A DNA stretch of 43,125 bases from Gammaproteobacteria bacterium (GCA_030621785.1 JAUXGZ010000008.1:1-43125); one strand, 5' to 3'. Shown: positions 33,079 to 42,660, numbered from the stretch's first letter. Notes: a model not told the origin generated them from the letters alone. Program-made: numbers and translations.

Positions 33079-33765
33079 TCAGTGCCTTGCGGAGAAACGG
33101 TAACCGGCACTGCGAACGGTCTGTATATAACGATCATAGTCCTGTTTGCCAAGCGCCTTGCGCAGACGACGTATATGCACATCAACCGTTCGCTCCTCGA
33201 CAAATACGCCCCTGCCCCAGACATGATCCAGCAACTGCTCCCGGCTGTACACCCGCTCCGGATGACTCATGAAGAAATACAGCAGGCGAAATTCGGTGGG
33301 CGCCAGATCTACCGGTTCACCGCTCATACTGACCCGGTGGCTGACGGGGTCCAGTGACAGGCCGTCGAACTCGAGTGCATCCTCGCCACCCTGCGCCGTA
33401 CTTCGGCGCAGCACGGCCTGGATACGGGCGATCAGTTCACGCGGAGAAAACGGCTTGGTGACATAATCGTCAGCTCCCGATTCCAGCCCGCGAACACGAT
33501 CATTCTCCTCACCTCGGGCAGTCAACAGGATAATCGGCAGTGCCGAGGTCAGTTCTTCCTTGCGCAGGCGCCGCGCCAGGTCGATACCACTCATGCCGGG
33601 CAGCATCCAGTCCAGCAATACCAGGTCCGGAAGGTCCGCAGCAATCTCCAGTAGCGCCTGTTCCGCGTCCGCCACCAGCCTGAAACTGAAACCGGCCTTT
33701 TCCAGCGCAAAACCAACCATTTCGCCGATGTCTTTCTCATCCTCTACCAACAAAATTTTTTGCAT
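33079..33765 (-). CDS. phoB: Phosphate regulon response regulator
   Basis: '[19 protein letters not shown]', '[19 protein letters not shown]', OmpR-type wHTH. Confidence 0.9.
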   Translation of the reverse strand: MQKILLVEDEKDIGEMVGFALEKAGFSFRLVADAEQALLEIAADLPDLVLLDWMLPGMSGIDLARRLRKEELTSALPIILLTARGEENDRVRGLESGADDYVTKPFSPRELIARIQAVLRRSTAQGGEDALEFDGLSLDPVSHRVSMSGEPVDLAPTEFRLLYFFMSHPERVYSREQLLDHVWGRGVFVEERTVDVHIRRLRKALGKQDYDRYIQTVRSAGYRFSARH

Positions 33766-33829
33766 GGATACTACTCAATCTCGCAGGGAGGCACGCGGCA
33801 CGACGATTCGCGCCGGCTGCGCCCAGGGA

Positions 33830-33847
33830 ATGACAGATTAATGACGC
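33830..33847 (-). promoter_or_regulatory. Pho box upstream of phoB
   Basis: GCGTCATTAATCTGTCAT on the minus strand, 15/18 match to CTGTCATAWAWCTGTCAY. Confidence 0.65.
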
Positions 33848-33909
33848 CTTCGGTTCTATGGTACAACGAGAAGTGTTACAGTTTCATTACGACATGTCCC
33901 GGCCAACCT

Positions 33910-34443
33910 ATGAATAACACGACCGATAAACAGTCCACCCATCGTATCGGCAGAGGCATGACCATTGCTGCATGGGTCATCGCCCTGCTGCTGCTTTCCT
34001 GGTTCTTCAACCATTTGCTGGAAAAGCAACGCAACCCGAACCAGACCGTATATAGCCGGGTCGACGACAGCGGCAACCTGGAAGTGATGCTAAAACGCAA
34101 CCACTACGGCCACTATATTACCGACGGCGAGATTAACGGCCACCAGGTGGAATTCATGCTGGATACCGGGGCCAGTGACGTGGCCATCCCGGCCGGACTC
34201 GCCGACCGACTCGGTCTGCGACGCGGGCCACCGGTTCAGTACCGTACCGCCAATGGACTGGTCACAGCTTACCGAACTACACTCGACAGTCTGTCCATCG
34301 GCCCTCTCGAAATCCGTGGAGTACCCGCCAGCATTAATCCGTCGATGCAGGATATGGAAATTCTGCTGGGCATGAGCGTCCTCAAACATATCGAATTCAC
34401 CCAGCGCGGCGACACCCTGATACTGCGCCCCTATGAACAGTAG
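33910..34443 (+). CDS. Membrane-anchored clan AA (retropepsin-like) aspartic protease
   Basis: N-terminal transmembrane helix, 'VEFMLDTGASDVAIPAGLADRLGL'. Confidence 0.83.
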   Translation: MNNTTDKQSTHRIGRGMTIAAWVIALLLLSWFFNHLLEKQRNPNQTVYSRVDDSGNLEVMLKRNHYGHYITDGEINGHQVEFMLDTGASDVAIPAGLADRLGLRRGPPVQYRTANGLVTAYRTTLDSLSIGPLEIRGVPASINPSMQDMEILLGMSVLKHIEFTQRGDTLILRPYEQ

Positions 34444-35815
34444 CCCGATCGAGCGACTTACCGAGCTTAGCGGGCAGTTGTCAGGCCTGCTATGGAGCAA
34501 CGGGCTGACCCTGCTCATTCTGCTGGGCATGGGCCTGTACCTGACCATCCGCATGGGACTGGTGCAGGTGCGGGGCTTTCGCCATTCACTGGCGCTGATC
34601 TCCGGACGTTACGACTGCCCCGATCACGAAGGCCAGATTTCGCATTTCCAGGCGCTCTCCACGGCCCTGTCGGCGACCGTCGGCACGGGTAATATTGCCG
34701 GCGTCGCCACTGCCATCTCACTGGGCGGGCCGGGCGCCCTGTTCTGGATGTGGGTAACCGCATTTCTGGGCATGGCGACCAAGTTCACCGAATGCACACT
34801 GGCGCTGAAATTCAGGGAAGTCGGCATCGACCACGAGGTCTCCGGCGGCCCGATGTATACCCTGTTCAACGGCCTGCACATGAAGCGAACCGCCGTGCTG
34901 TTTGCCAGCTTTGCGCTGATCGCCTCTTTCGGCATCGGCAACATGGTGCAGGCCAACTCGGTAGTGGATGGCCTCGGCTACCTGATACCGGAGGTGCGTG
35001 ATAATGCCTGGGCGGCAGGACTTGTCCTGGCCTTGCTGGTGGGACTGGTTATCCTCGGTGGAGTACAGCGCATTGCACGGGTGGCCAGTGCCATCGTGCC
35101 GGTCATGGCGGTCCTGTACATCAGCGCCGCATTGCTGGTGCTGATCAACCTTGCTGACCGGATCCCGGCGGCATTCGAGACCATATTCAACCATGCCCTC
35201 AATCCCTGGGCCGTCGGCGGGGCGGCCGTGGGCGAAGCCATTCGCTGGGGTGTGGCACGCGGCCTGTTCTCCAACGAGGCCGGACTGGGATCCTCACCAA
35301 TGGCACACGCCGCGGCACGCACCAACGAACCGGTACGCGAAGGACTGGTCGCCATGATGGAGCCGTTCATCGATACCCTGGTCATCTGTACCATGACCGG
35401 GCTGGTGATCGTGGTTACCGGAGCGTGGACCTTGCAGCAGGACAACCTGGTCGGCGCAGCGTTGACTGCACACGCCTTCAAAAGCTCTATCGGCGTCGCC
35501 GGCGCCGGCGTGGTCGGCATCGGTCTAAGCCTGTTTGCCTTTTCGACCATGATCGCCTGGTCCTACTACGGCGACCGTTCGGCACGCTTTCTGTTTGGTG
35601 ACAAGGCGGTGCAACCGTACCGCGTGCTGTACACGTTGCTGGTTGTGGTCGGCGCCGCAGTACCCCTTGAACTGGTATGGAATCTTGCCGATATCACCAA
35701 TATTCTCATGGCCCTGCCCAACCTGCTCAGCCTGGCGCTGCTGGCCGGAGTGGCACAAAAGCTCAAGAACGAGTATTTTTCACGGCCATTCTCCCGCACC
35801 AAGGCAGAACCATGA
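34433..35815 (+). CDS. Sodium:alanine symporter family (AGCS) protein
   Basis: 'FQALSTALSATVGTGNIAGVATAISLGGPGALFWMWVTAFLGMATKFTE'. Confidence 0.92.
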   Translation: MNSSPIERLTELSGQLSGLLWSNGLTLLILLGMGLYLTIRMGLVQVRGFRHSLALISGRYDCPDHEGQISHFQALSTALSATVGTGNIAGVATAISLGGPGALFWMWVTAFLGMATKFTECTLALKFREVGIDHEVSGGPMYTLFNGLHMKRTAVLFASFALIASFGIGNMVQANSVVDGLGYLIPEVRDNAWAAGLVLALLVGLVILGGVQRIARVASAIVPVMAVLYISAALLVLINLADRIPAAFETIFNHALNPWAVGGAAVGEAIRWGVARGLFSNEAGLGSSPMAHAAARTNEPVREGLVAMMEPFIDTLVICTMTGLVIVVTGAWTLQQDNLVGAALTAHAFKSSIGVAGAGVVGIGLSLFAFSTMIAWSYYGDRSARFLFGDKAVQPYRVLYTLLVVVGAAVPLELVWNLADITNILMALPNLLSLALLAGVAQKLKNEYFSRPFSRTKAEP

Positions 35816-36162
35816 GTGAAATCACGACCGACAGCGGACTGAAATACGAAGACCTCAACATCGGTGATGGCACCCTGTGTACCGGTCGCGGCCAGACCGC
35901 TATCGTGCACTACACCGGCTGGCTCGAGGATGGAACCAAATTCGATTCCAGTAAGGACCGCAACGACCCGTTCAGCTTTCCGATCGATTGCAGCTACGTA
36001 ATTCCGGGCTGGGACCAGGGCGTGGTGGGCATGAAAGTCGGCGGAATACGCAGACTCACCATACCTCCAGAACTCGGCTACGGCGAACAGGGTGCCGGCA
36101 ACGCAATCCCGCCAGGCGCCACGCTGAGCTTCGAAATCGAACTGCTGGAAATTTCCGAATAA
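35812..36162 (+). CDS. FKBP-type peptidyl-prolyl cis-trans isomerase
   Basis: 'VHYTGWLEDGTKFDSSKDRNDPFSF', 'IPPELGYGEQGAGNAIPPGATLSFEIELL'. Confidence 0.92.
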   Translation: MSEITTDSGLKYEDLNIGDGTLCTGRGQTAIVHYTGWLEDGTKFDSSKDRNDPFSFPIDCSYVIPGWDQGVVGMKVGGIRRLTIPPELGYGEQGAGNAIPPGATLSFEIELLEISE

Positions 36163-36999
36163 ATGCTGCTCGAGGTACTGGAGGCGCGCGTCGGACACGA
36201 CATCCGGCAGGCGCTGGAAGAAGATCTGGGCAGTGGCGATGTAACCGCCCTGCTGATTCCGGAAAACCGGGTATGGAAAGCGCGTGTCATCAGCCGCGAG
36301 GCTGCCGTACTCTGTGGCCGCAACTGGTTCGATGCGGTCTTCGCTCACATCGACAGCCAGGTGGATGTCCGCTGGAACGCGCAGGACGCTGACCGGGTGG
36401 AGCCTGACCAGGTGCTGTGTACCCTCAAGGGCCCGGCGCGCGCCCTGTTGAGTGGCGAGCGGACGGCGCTCAACTTTCTGCAAACCTTATCCGGTACCGC
36501 CACACAGGCCGCGCAGTACGCCGGACAGGTCAAGGGCATGCATACCCGTATCCTGGATACCCGCAAGACCATTCCCGGCCTGCGCCACGCGCAGAAGTAC
36601 GCCGTACACTGTGGTGGTTGCCATAACCACCGCCTGGGGCTCTATGATGCTTTCCTGATCAAGGAAAACCATATTATCGCCGCCGGTTCGATTGCCACCG
36701 CCATCCAGAATGCGCGCCGGCTGCGCAGTGAGCTACTGGTCGAGGTGGAAGTCGAAAATACCGGCCAGCTGGCACAGGCCCTGGACGCGGGCGCTGACCG
36801 CATCCTGCTCGACAATTTCACACCGGAGCAGGTTCGTGCCGCCGTGCTCACCAATGCCGGCCGTGCCGAACTGGAAGCTTCCGGCAGCATTACACTGGAA
36901 AATCTGCACGACTACGCCGCTACCGGTGTGGACTACCTCTCTATCGGCGCCCTGACCAAGGATGTGCGCGCCATCGACCTCTCGATGCGCTTTACCTGA
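36163..36999 (+). CDS. nadC: Nicotinate-nucleotide pyrophosphorylase (carboxylating)
   Basis: 'RTALNFLQTLSGTATQAAQYAG', 'ILDTRKTIPGLRHAQKYAVHCGGCHNHRLGLYDAFLIKENH'. Confidence 0.95.
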   Translation: MLLEVLEARVGHDIRQALEEDLGSGDVTALLIPENRVWKARVISREAAVLCGRNWFDAVFAHIDSQVDVRWNAQDADRVEPDQVLCTLKGPARALLSGERTALNFLQTLSGTATQAAQYAGQVKGMHTRILDTRKTIPGLRHAQKYAVHCGGCHNHRLGLYDAFLIKENHIIAAGSIATAIQNARRLRSELLVEVEVENTGQLAQALDAGADRILLDNFTPEQVRAAVLTNAGRAELEASGSITLENLHDYAATGVDYLSIGALTKDVRAIDLSMRFT

Positions 37000-37160
37000 A
37001 CCCGATGCGAGCGACTGTGGGCCGATGCTGCCCGTGATTCCCGCCGGAAATTCAGGGTGTGAATATTGCACAGTTTTGCCAGTCATTACTTCCTATCGAT
37101 CCAGACCGCCTCTGAGTATTCTGTATTCATCGAATCACAGAAGTTCGCGAGGCAGACGAT

Positions 37161-37748
37161 ATGGATATCAGGCTTCGAGCGCCGCTATTCCCGGCGTTAC
37201 TCATTGCAGCGCTGTGCGCCAATGGAATAACGCTGGCAGAACCCGTGACGCCACCACAACCGCAGATGACCCTTTCCCGGGCGTTGGTGGAATTCAAGGT
37301 AAAAGTCCTGGGTATAATCCAGGTTACCGGCTGGTTCCATAACGTGTACGAATCGATTGCCGACCCGAACCGGAAGGCTGACCTCAATCCTGATATCACC
37401 ATCGAAGTCCAAAGCGTCGATACCCGCCATTCCTTGCGAGACCATTTTCTCAGAAGCCCGGCCTTCTTCGATGTCGACCGGTTTCCCACCATCCATCTTT
37501 CACAGGTGCAGATATCAAACGGTAGAAACGGCCGTAAACAACTGTACGGCAACCTGACATTGCACGGCATGACGCAAGCGGTTGTATTTGAACTTGCGCC
37601 GGTTGATCGGAACCGCAAGCGCGGCAAGACGCATGCAGATGACTACGCGGCATACACGACCATCAAGCGCACCGACTTCGGACTGGACGGCTTCCGGGCA
37701 GCCGTCAGTGATGACGTGGAAATTGTGGTATACGGCCGTTTTCGATGA
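37161..37748 (+). CDS. YceI-like family protein, exported
   Basis: Signal peptide; 'FFDVDRFPTIHL', 'LYGNLTLHGMTQAVVFEL'. Confidence 0.75.
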   Translation: MDIRLRAPLFPALLIAALCANGITLAEPVTPPQPQMTLSRALVEFKVKVLGIIQVTGWFHNVYESIADPNRKADLNPDITIEVQSVDTRHSLRDHFLRSPAFFDVDRFPTIHLSQVQISNGRNGRKQLYGNLTLHGMTQAVVFELAPVDRNRKRGKTHADDYAAYTTIKRTDFGLDGFRAAVSDDVEIVVYGRFR

Positions 37749-37817
37749 GCGTCCGCTCACAACAGGGTGCTGTAATCAGTCGTATGATCTGCAGAGTCTC
37801 TTCGGCAACGTTGACTA

Positions 37818-38321
37818 TCAGCGTATCTCTTCGATGGAGAGCTTCTTTTCCATCACACGCGGTGCAATGACAGCGTAACCCTGCAATTGCCAATGAGCGA
37901 TTTCAGTAATCGCTGAGGGTGTCACTTTGATGAAGTCCTGAAAATCCTCCGTACGGTAGCCGTAGTCCCCGGCCGCCAGGCCACACACTCGAAATTCGAC
38001 GCCCAGCGCTGCGTAGTAGCGCATACGATCGACCGCATCCCGGTATTTTTCATAGTTCTTTTTCGCGACCGTCACAATTTCTGTGCCATGGATAATGACT
38101 TTTATATCCAGAAATTCCGGCGCCATGTCGTAGGGAGTATCCATCAGGGGATTCATCAGTGAGCGTATCCAGTACAGCGCACTGTTGATCTTCTGCGGGT
38201 CGTCAAAGTAGAAATCAAACAATACCTGCTGTTCGCTGTAAGGCGTTTGTACAAATTCCGGGCCGTCGCCGGCCTGTGCCCAGGAACACAGCAACACTCC
38301 GAGTAACACCAGTATCTTCAT
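37818..38321 (-). CDS. Exported DsrE-like family protein
   Basis: Signal peptide 'MKILVLLGVLLCSWAQA'; 'DIKVIIHGTEIV...YAALGVEFRVCGLAA'. Confidence 0.65.
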   Translation of the reverse strand: MKILVLLGVLLCSWAQAGDGPEFVQTPYSEQQVLFDFYFDDPQKINSALYWIRSLMNPLMDTPYDMAPEFLDIKVIIHGTEIVTVAKKNYEKYRDAVDRMRYYAALGVEFRVCGLAAGDYGYRTEDFQDFIKVTPSAITEIAHWQLQGYAVIAPRVMEKKLSIEEIR

Positions 38322-38398
38322 GTAGGGAGTATAGACCACCGGTAATCAATAACTATCAGATGATTGCAGGTACCACAATCGATAATAGGTAATTCGCA

Positions 38399-40294
38399 CT
38401 AGCCGGACGATGGCGGCGCATCCTCCTCCTGAGACACTGCTTCCTTTGTTGGTGCAGGCTCCTGTGGCAAAGGCACCGCCCTGGCCTTCTTCTTTTTCTT
38501 GCGCGGCACCTTGACCGGCTCCTGCCAGGCACTGCTATCGGCTTCCGGATCGACCTGATCCGGGTCGATCAGCACCCGCCCCCTCGCCCTCTGATACTTC
38601 AGATAAGCGCGTATTGCCGGTTTGAGGGTCTGGAAACGTGGCATATCCCCGGCTTTCTCCCGCTCGCGGACATACGAGGGATTGAAAAAGCGCGCCAAAT
38701 TGTGCCCCGCCCGGGCAAAGTGAAGCTTAATCCCCTGTGCCGCCAATTCTTCGCGCAATTCCCCGACTTTCTGTATTGCAGTAACATCAACCACATTGAT
38801 CGGACTGGCGTCGATCACCACCCATTCCACCGGCGTCGTCTGGGCGGCGATGACTTCCCGTATTCGCATCTTGAACCAGTCGGCATTGTAAAACACCACA
38901 TTCGCCTCGAAGCGGTACAACAGCAGACCCGGGATCGTTTTGGCATCGGGAAAGTCAACTACGTCGTAGTATCCCTTGCGGCCATGCACCTTGCCCAGGA
39001 CCGCATCGTTGGGGCGCGATGTCGCCGATAGCAACCACAGAAGAGACATCGCCACTGCCAGCAGAACCCCCGGCAGGACACCGAGCACCAGCACCCCGAG
39101 GGTGGTGCCGACCGACATCAGAAACTCCCGCCGGCTCATCCGCAACAGCAAACGCAATGCGGCCAGATCGAACAGACCAATCGCCGATACCAGGATCACC
39201 GCCGCAAGCGCAGTAATCGGCACATAAGCCAGCGGCGAGGTCAGAAACAGCAGGACCAGCAGCATTGCACTACCGGCGACAATACCGACCAGCTGCGTCT
39301 TGCCCCCCATCGCATTGTTGACTGCGGTCCGCGAATCCGCGCCGGTCACCGGAAAACCCTGCAGAAATCCGGTCACAACATTACTGGCGCCAAAACCAAT
39401 CAGCTCCTGGTTGGCATCGACATCGTAGCCGTTACGCCGCGCGAAACTCTTGGAGGTCAGCACGCCACTGGTAAAACTCACCAGCATAATGCCAGCGGCA
39501 TCGGTCATAATCTCCTTGGCGACACTGGGGTCGAAGCCCTGCCACGCCAGAGACGGCAGTCCCGCCGGCACCTGTCCCAATACCAGGACTCCGCGAGCAT
39601 CCAGGCCCAGCCAGGTAACCAGACCAATGCTCGTCAACACCACCACCAGGGCACCCGGCAAACGCGGCAGAAAGCGCATAATCAGCATCAACAGCACCAG
39701 CATCGCACCACCGAGCGCCATGGTCGGCGGATGGCCATCTCCGGCCCGCTCAAGGAATTCAAGGGCTTGCATGAAAAACTCTTTTTCATGCGCAACATAA
39801 CCGAACAACTTCGGTAACTGACCGACAATGATCAACAACGCAATACCATTCAGATAGCCGGTCAGAATCGGTTGCGACAGGAAGTTGGCAATGAACCCCA
39901 GGCGCAGCCCTCCGGCGAGCAGGTACAACAACCCGGTCATCACGGTCAACAGCTCCAGCAGCATGACATAACGCACCGGATCGCCACCTGCCAACGGCCC
40001 CAGCGCCGCTGCGACGATGATGCAGGTAGCCGCATCCGGCCCGGTCATCAATTGCCGCGAGGAACCGAACAATGCATAGACGAACAACGGGAAAATCGCT
40101 GAATACATGCCGACCACCGCCGGCACACCGGCGAGATCAGCGTAGGCAATCCCGACCGGCAACGCGATTGCTGCCACCGACAGGCCGGCGGCGAGATCTC
40201 TTGGTAACCAGGAACGTCGGTAATGAGCCAGTGCAACCAGTCCCGGGGTTGCACTGACGGCCAGGTGGCGTAGCTTGCGCAGGCTGCGACGCAT
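38399..40294 (-). CDS. SulP family anion permease with STAS domain
   Basis: 'GLSVAAIALPVGIAYADLAGVPAVVGMYSAIFPLFVYALFGSSRQLMTGPDAA' and C-terminal STAS segment. Confidence 0.92.
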   Translation of the reverse strand: MRRSLRKLRHLAVSATPGLVALAHYRRSWLPRDLAAGLSVAAIALPVGIAYADLAGVPAVVGMYSAIFPLFVYALFGSSRQLMTGPDAATCIIVAAALGPLAGGDPVRYVMLLELLTVMTGLLYLLAGGLRLGFIANFLSQPILTGYLNGIALLIIVGQLPKLFGYVAHEKEFFMQALEFLERAGDGHPPTMALGGAMLVLLMLIMRFLPRLPGALVVVLTSIGLVTWLGLDARGVLVLGQVPAGLPSLAWQGFDPSVAKEIMTDAAGIMLVSFTSGVLTSKSFARRNGYDVDANQELIGFGASNVVTGFLQGFPVTGADSRTAVNNAMGGKTQLVGIVAGSAMLLVLLFLTSPLAYVPITALAAVILVSAIGLFDLAALRLLLRMSRREFLMSVGTTLGVLVLGVLPGVLLAVAMSLLWLLSATSRPNDAVLGKVHGRKGYYDVVDFPDAKTIPGLLLYRFEANVVFYNADWFKMRIREVIAAQTTPVEWVVIDASPINVVDVTAIQKVGELREELAAQGIKLHFARAGHNLARFFNPSYVREREKAGDMPRFQTLKPAIRAYLKYQRARGRVLIDPDQVDPEADSSAWQEPVKVPRKKKKKARAVPLPQEPAPTKEAVSQEEDAPPSSG

Positions 40295-40305
40295 ATCTTC
40301 AGCTC

Positions 40306-40890
40306 CTACTCCGGTCTGGACTCCAGTTTGCTCTGCTGGATCGAGCGAATGGTACCGGTGGCATTTTCCAGTTGCCGTACACGCTTCCAGAGCTTGTCGG
40401 GTGTCGTTGCATAGATGGCCAGTAGTTCACCCGCCGCTATCCAGACGATTTCACGCCGTTTTTTGAACCGACCAACCGTGTCATTCTCCCATTCCCGGTT
40501 CAGCGTCTCAACGTCCCGGTAGGGAAATTCGATAAAGAATGTCTTCCACTGCTTCGGGTGAAGAGGATTACCCGGCGCCCGTCTACACCACCAGTCGGGA
40601 TGAGCACCAAGTGTTGCATCAAACAGGGCTTCAACTACTGGAATCTGGTTCCTGACCCCGTCAGCACCGCGGCTTGCCAGCCGCAGATCATCAGCGAAAT
40701 ACATCGTTTCAGTTTCCTCGATGAACTCCCGTATAGCGGTCTCCCGGTAATCCTCGCTCTCACCCAAACCACCGCCGAAGTCGACCAGATAGCCCGCCTT
40801 TCTCCCGCTAAAGGTCTTTTGGAACAAAAAGTGCACCTTGCGATTGTTTGTAGCAAAGGGGATTACACCAGCGCCCATTTTTTTCTCCAT
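40306..40890 (-). CDS. NUDIX hydrolase domain protein
   Basis: 'VDFGGGLGESEDYRETAIREFIEETE' Nudix-like box. Confidence 0.75.
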   Translation of the reverse strand: MEKKMGAGVIPFATNNRKVHFLFQKTFSGRKAGYLVDFGGGLGESEDYRETAIREFIEETETMYFADDLRLASRGADGVRNQIPVVEALFDATLGAHPDWWCRRAPGNPLHPKQWKTFFIEFPYRDVETLNREWENDTVGRFKKRREIVWIAAGELLAIYATTPDKLWKRVRQLENATGTIRSIQQSKLESRPE

Positions 40891-40933
40891 TTGCCCGTCA
40901 CGGTCTGTAACCGTTCATCCACAATCGATACCG

Positions 40934-40961
40934 CAAAAAAGAACCCCGCCAGAGCGGGGTT
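40934..40961 (-). terminator. Rho-independent terminator of the cold-shock gene
   Basis: AACCCCGC-TCTG-GCGGGGTT then TCTTTTTTG on the minus strand. Confidence 0.85.
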
Positions 40962-41028
40962 CCTTGTATCGGCCTATCCGATAAGATCTTGCCTGAGCTG
41001 CATTTCGTCCCGCGGCAAGAAGTGCGGG

Positions 41029-41232
41029 TCAGGCGGCAGTAACATTGGCTGCCTGAAGTCCTTTAGGACCTTTTTCCACCTCATAGTTAACCGACTGACC
41101 TTCAGCCAGTGTTTTGAAGCCCGAGCCCTGAATCGCATTGAAATGCACGAATACGTCATCGCCTCCGGCATCCTGAGAAATAAAACCAAATCCCTTGGCC
41201 TCGTTAAACCATTTTACCGTGCCTGTAGCCAT
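41029..41232 (-). CDS. Cold-shock protein, CspA family
   Basis: '[34 protein letters not shown]'. Confidence 0.95.
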   Translation of the reverse strand: MATGTVKWFNEAKGFGFISQDAGGDDVFVHFNAIQGSGFKTLAEGQSVNYEVEKGPKGLQAANVTAA

Positions 41233-41565
41233 ATCACTTTTTACCTTGAGTCAATTGAACAAACGGATTGCTGCGTACAGCTAATGACACGGGAAATTCA
41301 TACATTATGGAATACAATGAATGCAACACCTGAAACCACCAGTAACAAAATCTGTAGACGCAGACCCTGTATAGGCGAATTTCCTCAAATTTTCAAGAAA
41401 AATTAATATACTTCTTATGAGAAATGGTACTTCCCCGGGCAAAAACCACCGTCATCCATGATGGATTAATGTAATCGTTAGGGGAAGAGCCGATAAAGTA
41501 AGCTCGCTTCTTCTTTGTCCATTGGGAAAAATGGCGCACCTGATTCTAACGAGATTTATACTCAC

Positions 41566-41906
41566 TCATGCTTTTTTTACAAATTCCGATTTTAGTTGCA
41601 TCGCGCCAATACCTGGTATTTTACAATTGATGTTATGATCACCCTCAACTAGTCGAATATTCTTCACCTTAGTGTCCACTTTAACGACCGAGGATGATCC
41701 TTTAACTTTTAAATCTTTTACCACAACAACCACATCACCATCATTCAAAACTGTGCCATTGGCATCTTTGATATTACTTTCTTCTTCTCGCACATTTCCT
41801 TCGTCATTTAACACCCATTCGGACCACATTCCGGACATACCAGCGACATACCATCTTCGTACGTATATAGTGAATTGCACTGTGGACACGGTGGTAAATC
41901 AATCAT
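41566..41906 (-). pseudogene. phnA: PhnA-like protein interrupted by an apparent 1-nt deletion
   Basis: '[28 protein letters not shown]' in one frame, then '[84 protein letters not shown]' in the next. Confidence 0.88.
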
Positions 41907-41932
41907 CGATGATGCTTCTCTCTTTATTCATT

Positions 41933-41988
41933 GCCAAACGTTCCGGCTCAGGCGCACATTTATGCGTCGCCTGGAGCCATTGTTATAT
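41933..41988 (-). repeat. Integron attC-like site B
   Basis: Minus strand: ATATAAC-AAT-GGCTCCAGGCG-(13 nt)-CGCCTGAGCC-GGAAC-GTTTGGC; stem with one extrahelical base. Confidence 0.75.
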
Positions 41989-42321
41989 TCCGATTATCTG
42001 ATTCAATCCATCTACGATTTCTGCCAACGGCTCAGGCTCAATAGTTCCTAACTTCTTTCCAATTCGTTCTACCGATAAAGTGCGTATTTGGCTGATCTTA
42101 ACCCAAGATGGTTTTTGTAGTTGCCTGGGTTCAAGCGAATAGGTAAGCGGGAAGCGAGCCTTTTGAGGTTGTCTGGTTAACGCCATAGCGATCACAGTAC
42201 CAGAACGCTTGTTGAATATATCGTGACTTAAAATAACCACAGGCCTTAGGCCGGCCTGTTCGTGACCGCGGGTTGGGCTTAATTCCGCCCAACGCACCTC
42301 ACCCCTTAATATTCGGGCCAT
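41983..42321 (-). CDS. MazF/PemK family mRNA interferase toxin
   Basis: 'RGEVRWAELSPTRGHEQAGLRPVVILSHDIFNKRSGTVIAMALT'. Confidence 0.9.
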   Translation of the reverse strand: MARILRGEVRWAELSPTRGHEQAGLRPVVILSHDIFNKRSGTVIAMALTRQPQKARFPLTYSLEPRQLQKPSWVKISQIRTLSVERIGKKLGTIEPEPLAEIVDGLNQIIGI

Positions 42322-42548
42322 TCAGACAGGTCCTCAGTTAAACCTTCCTCCGCCAACGCCTTTTCAAAATTGGGATCCAAATTTGCGCATTCCTGCGCCA
42401 AAAGGCTTCGATTCAGGCGATTTAATTTCTCTTCAACCGCTGCTTGGATGGCTCTACTGCGATTGGGAAACATGCGTTTTTTCACCAAGGCATCAACCTC
42501 GGCTAACATGCCGGATTCGAGGGTAATTGCGATTTTGCTACTGCTCAT
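42306..42548 (-). CDS. Ribbon-helix-helix antitoxin partner of the MazF-like toxin
   Basis: 'KIAITLESGMLAEVDALVKKRMFPNRSRAIQAAVEEKL'; overlaps toxin start. Confidence 0.85.
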   Translation of the reverse strand: MSSSKIAITLESGMLAEVDALVKKRMFPNRSRAIQAAVEEKLNRLNRSLLAQECANLDPNFEKALAEEGLTEDLSEWPEY

Positions 42549-42552
42549 AGGA

Positions 42553-42591
42553 AACCTCCAATAGTATGATTGTTAGTCATACTTTGAGGTT
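42553..42591. promoter_or_regulatory. Dyad operator upstream of the mazEF-like operon
   Basis: AGTATGA-N7-TCATACT perfect inverted repeat, extended by outer AACCTC/GAGGTT arms. Confidence 0.6.
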
Positions 42592-42600
42592 CGTCAAGGA

Positions 42601-42660
42601 ATATAACGATTGAATTGAGCCGCGTTGATTTTTAACGCCGGTTCAAATGATTGGTTATGC
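42601..42660 (-). repeat. Integron attC-like site A
   Basis: Minus strand: GCATAAC-CAATCAT-TTGAACCGGCGTT-AAAAATC-AACGCGGCTCAA-TTCAATC-GTTATAT; stem with one extrahelical base. Confidence 0.82.

Noticed and set aside
35566-36483. 305 aa minus-strand ORF over symporter, FKBP and nadC
   Set aside because: Spans three well-supported genes on the other strand; no domain recognised.
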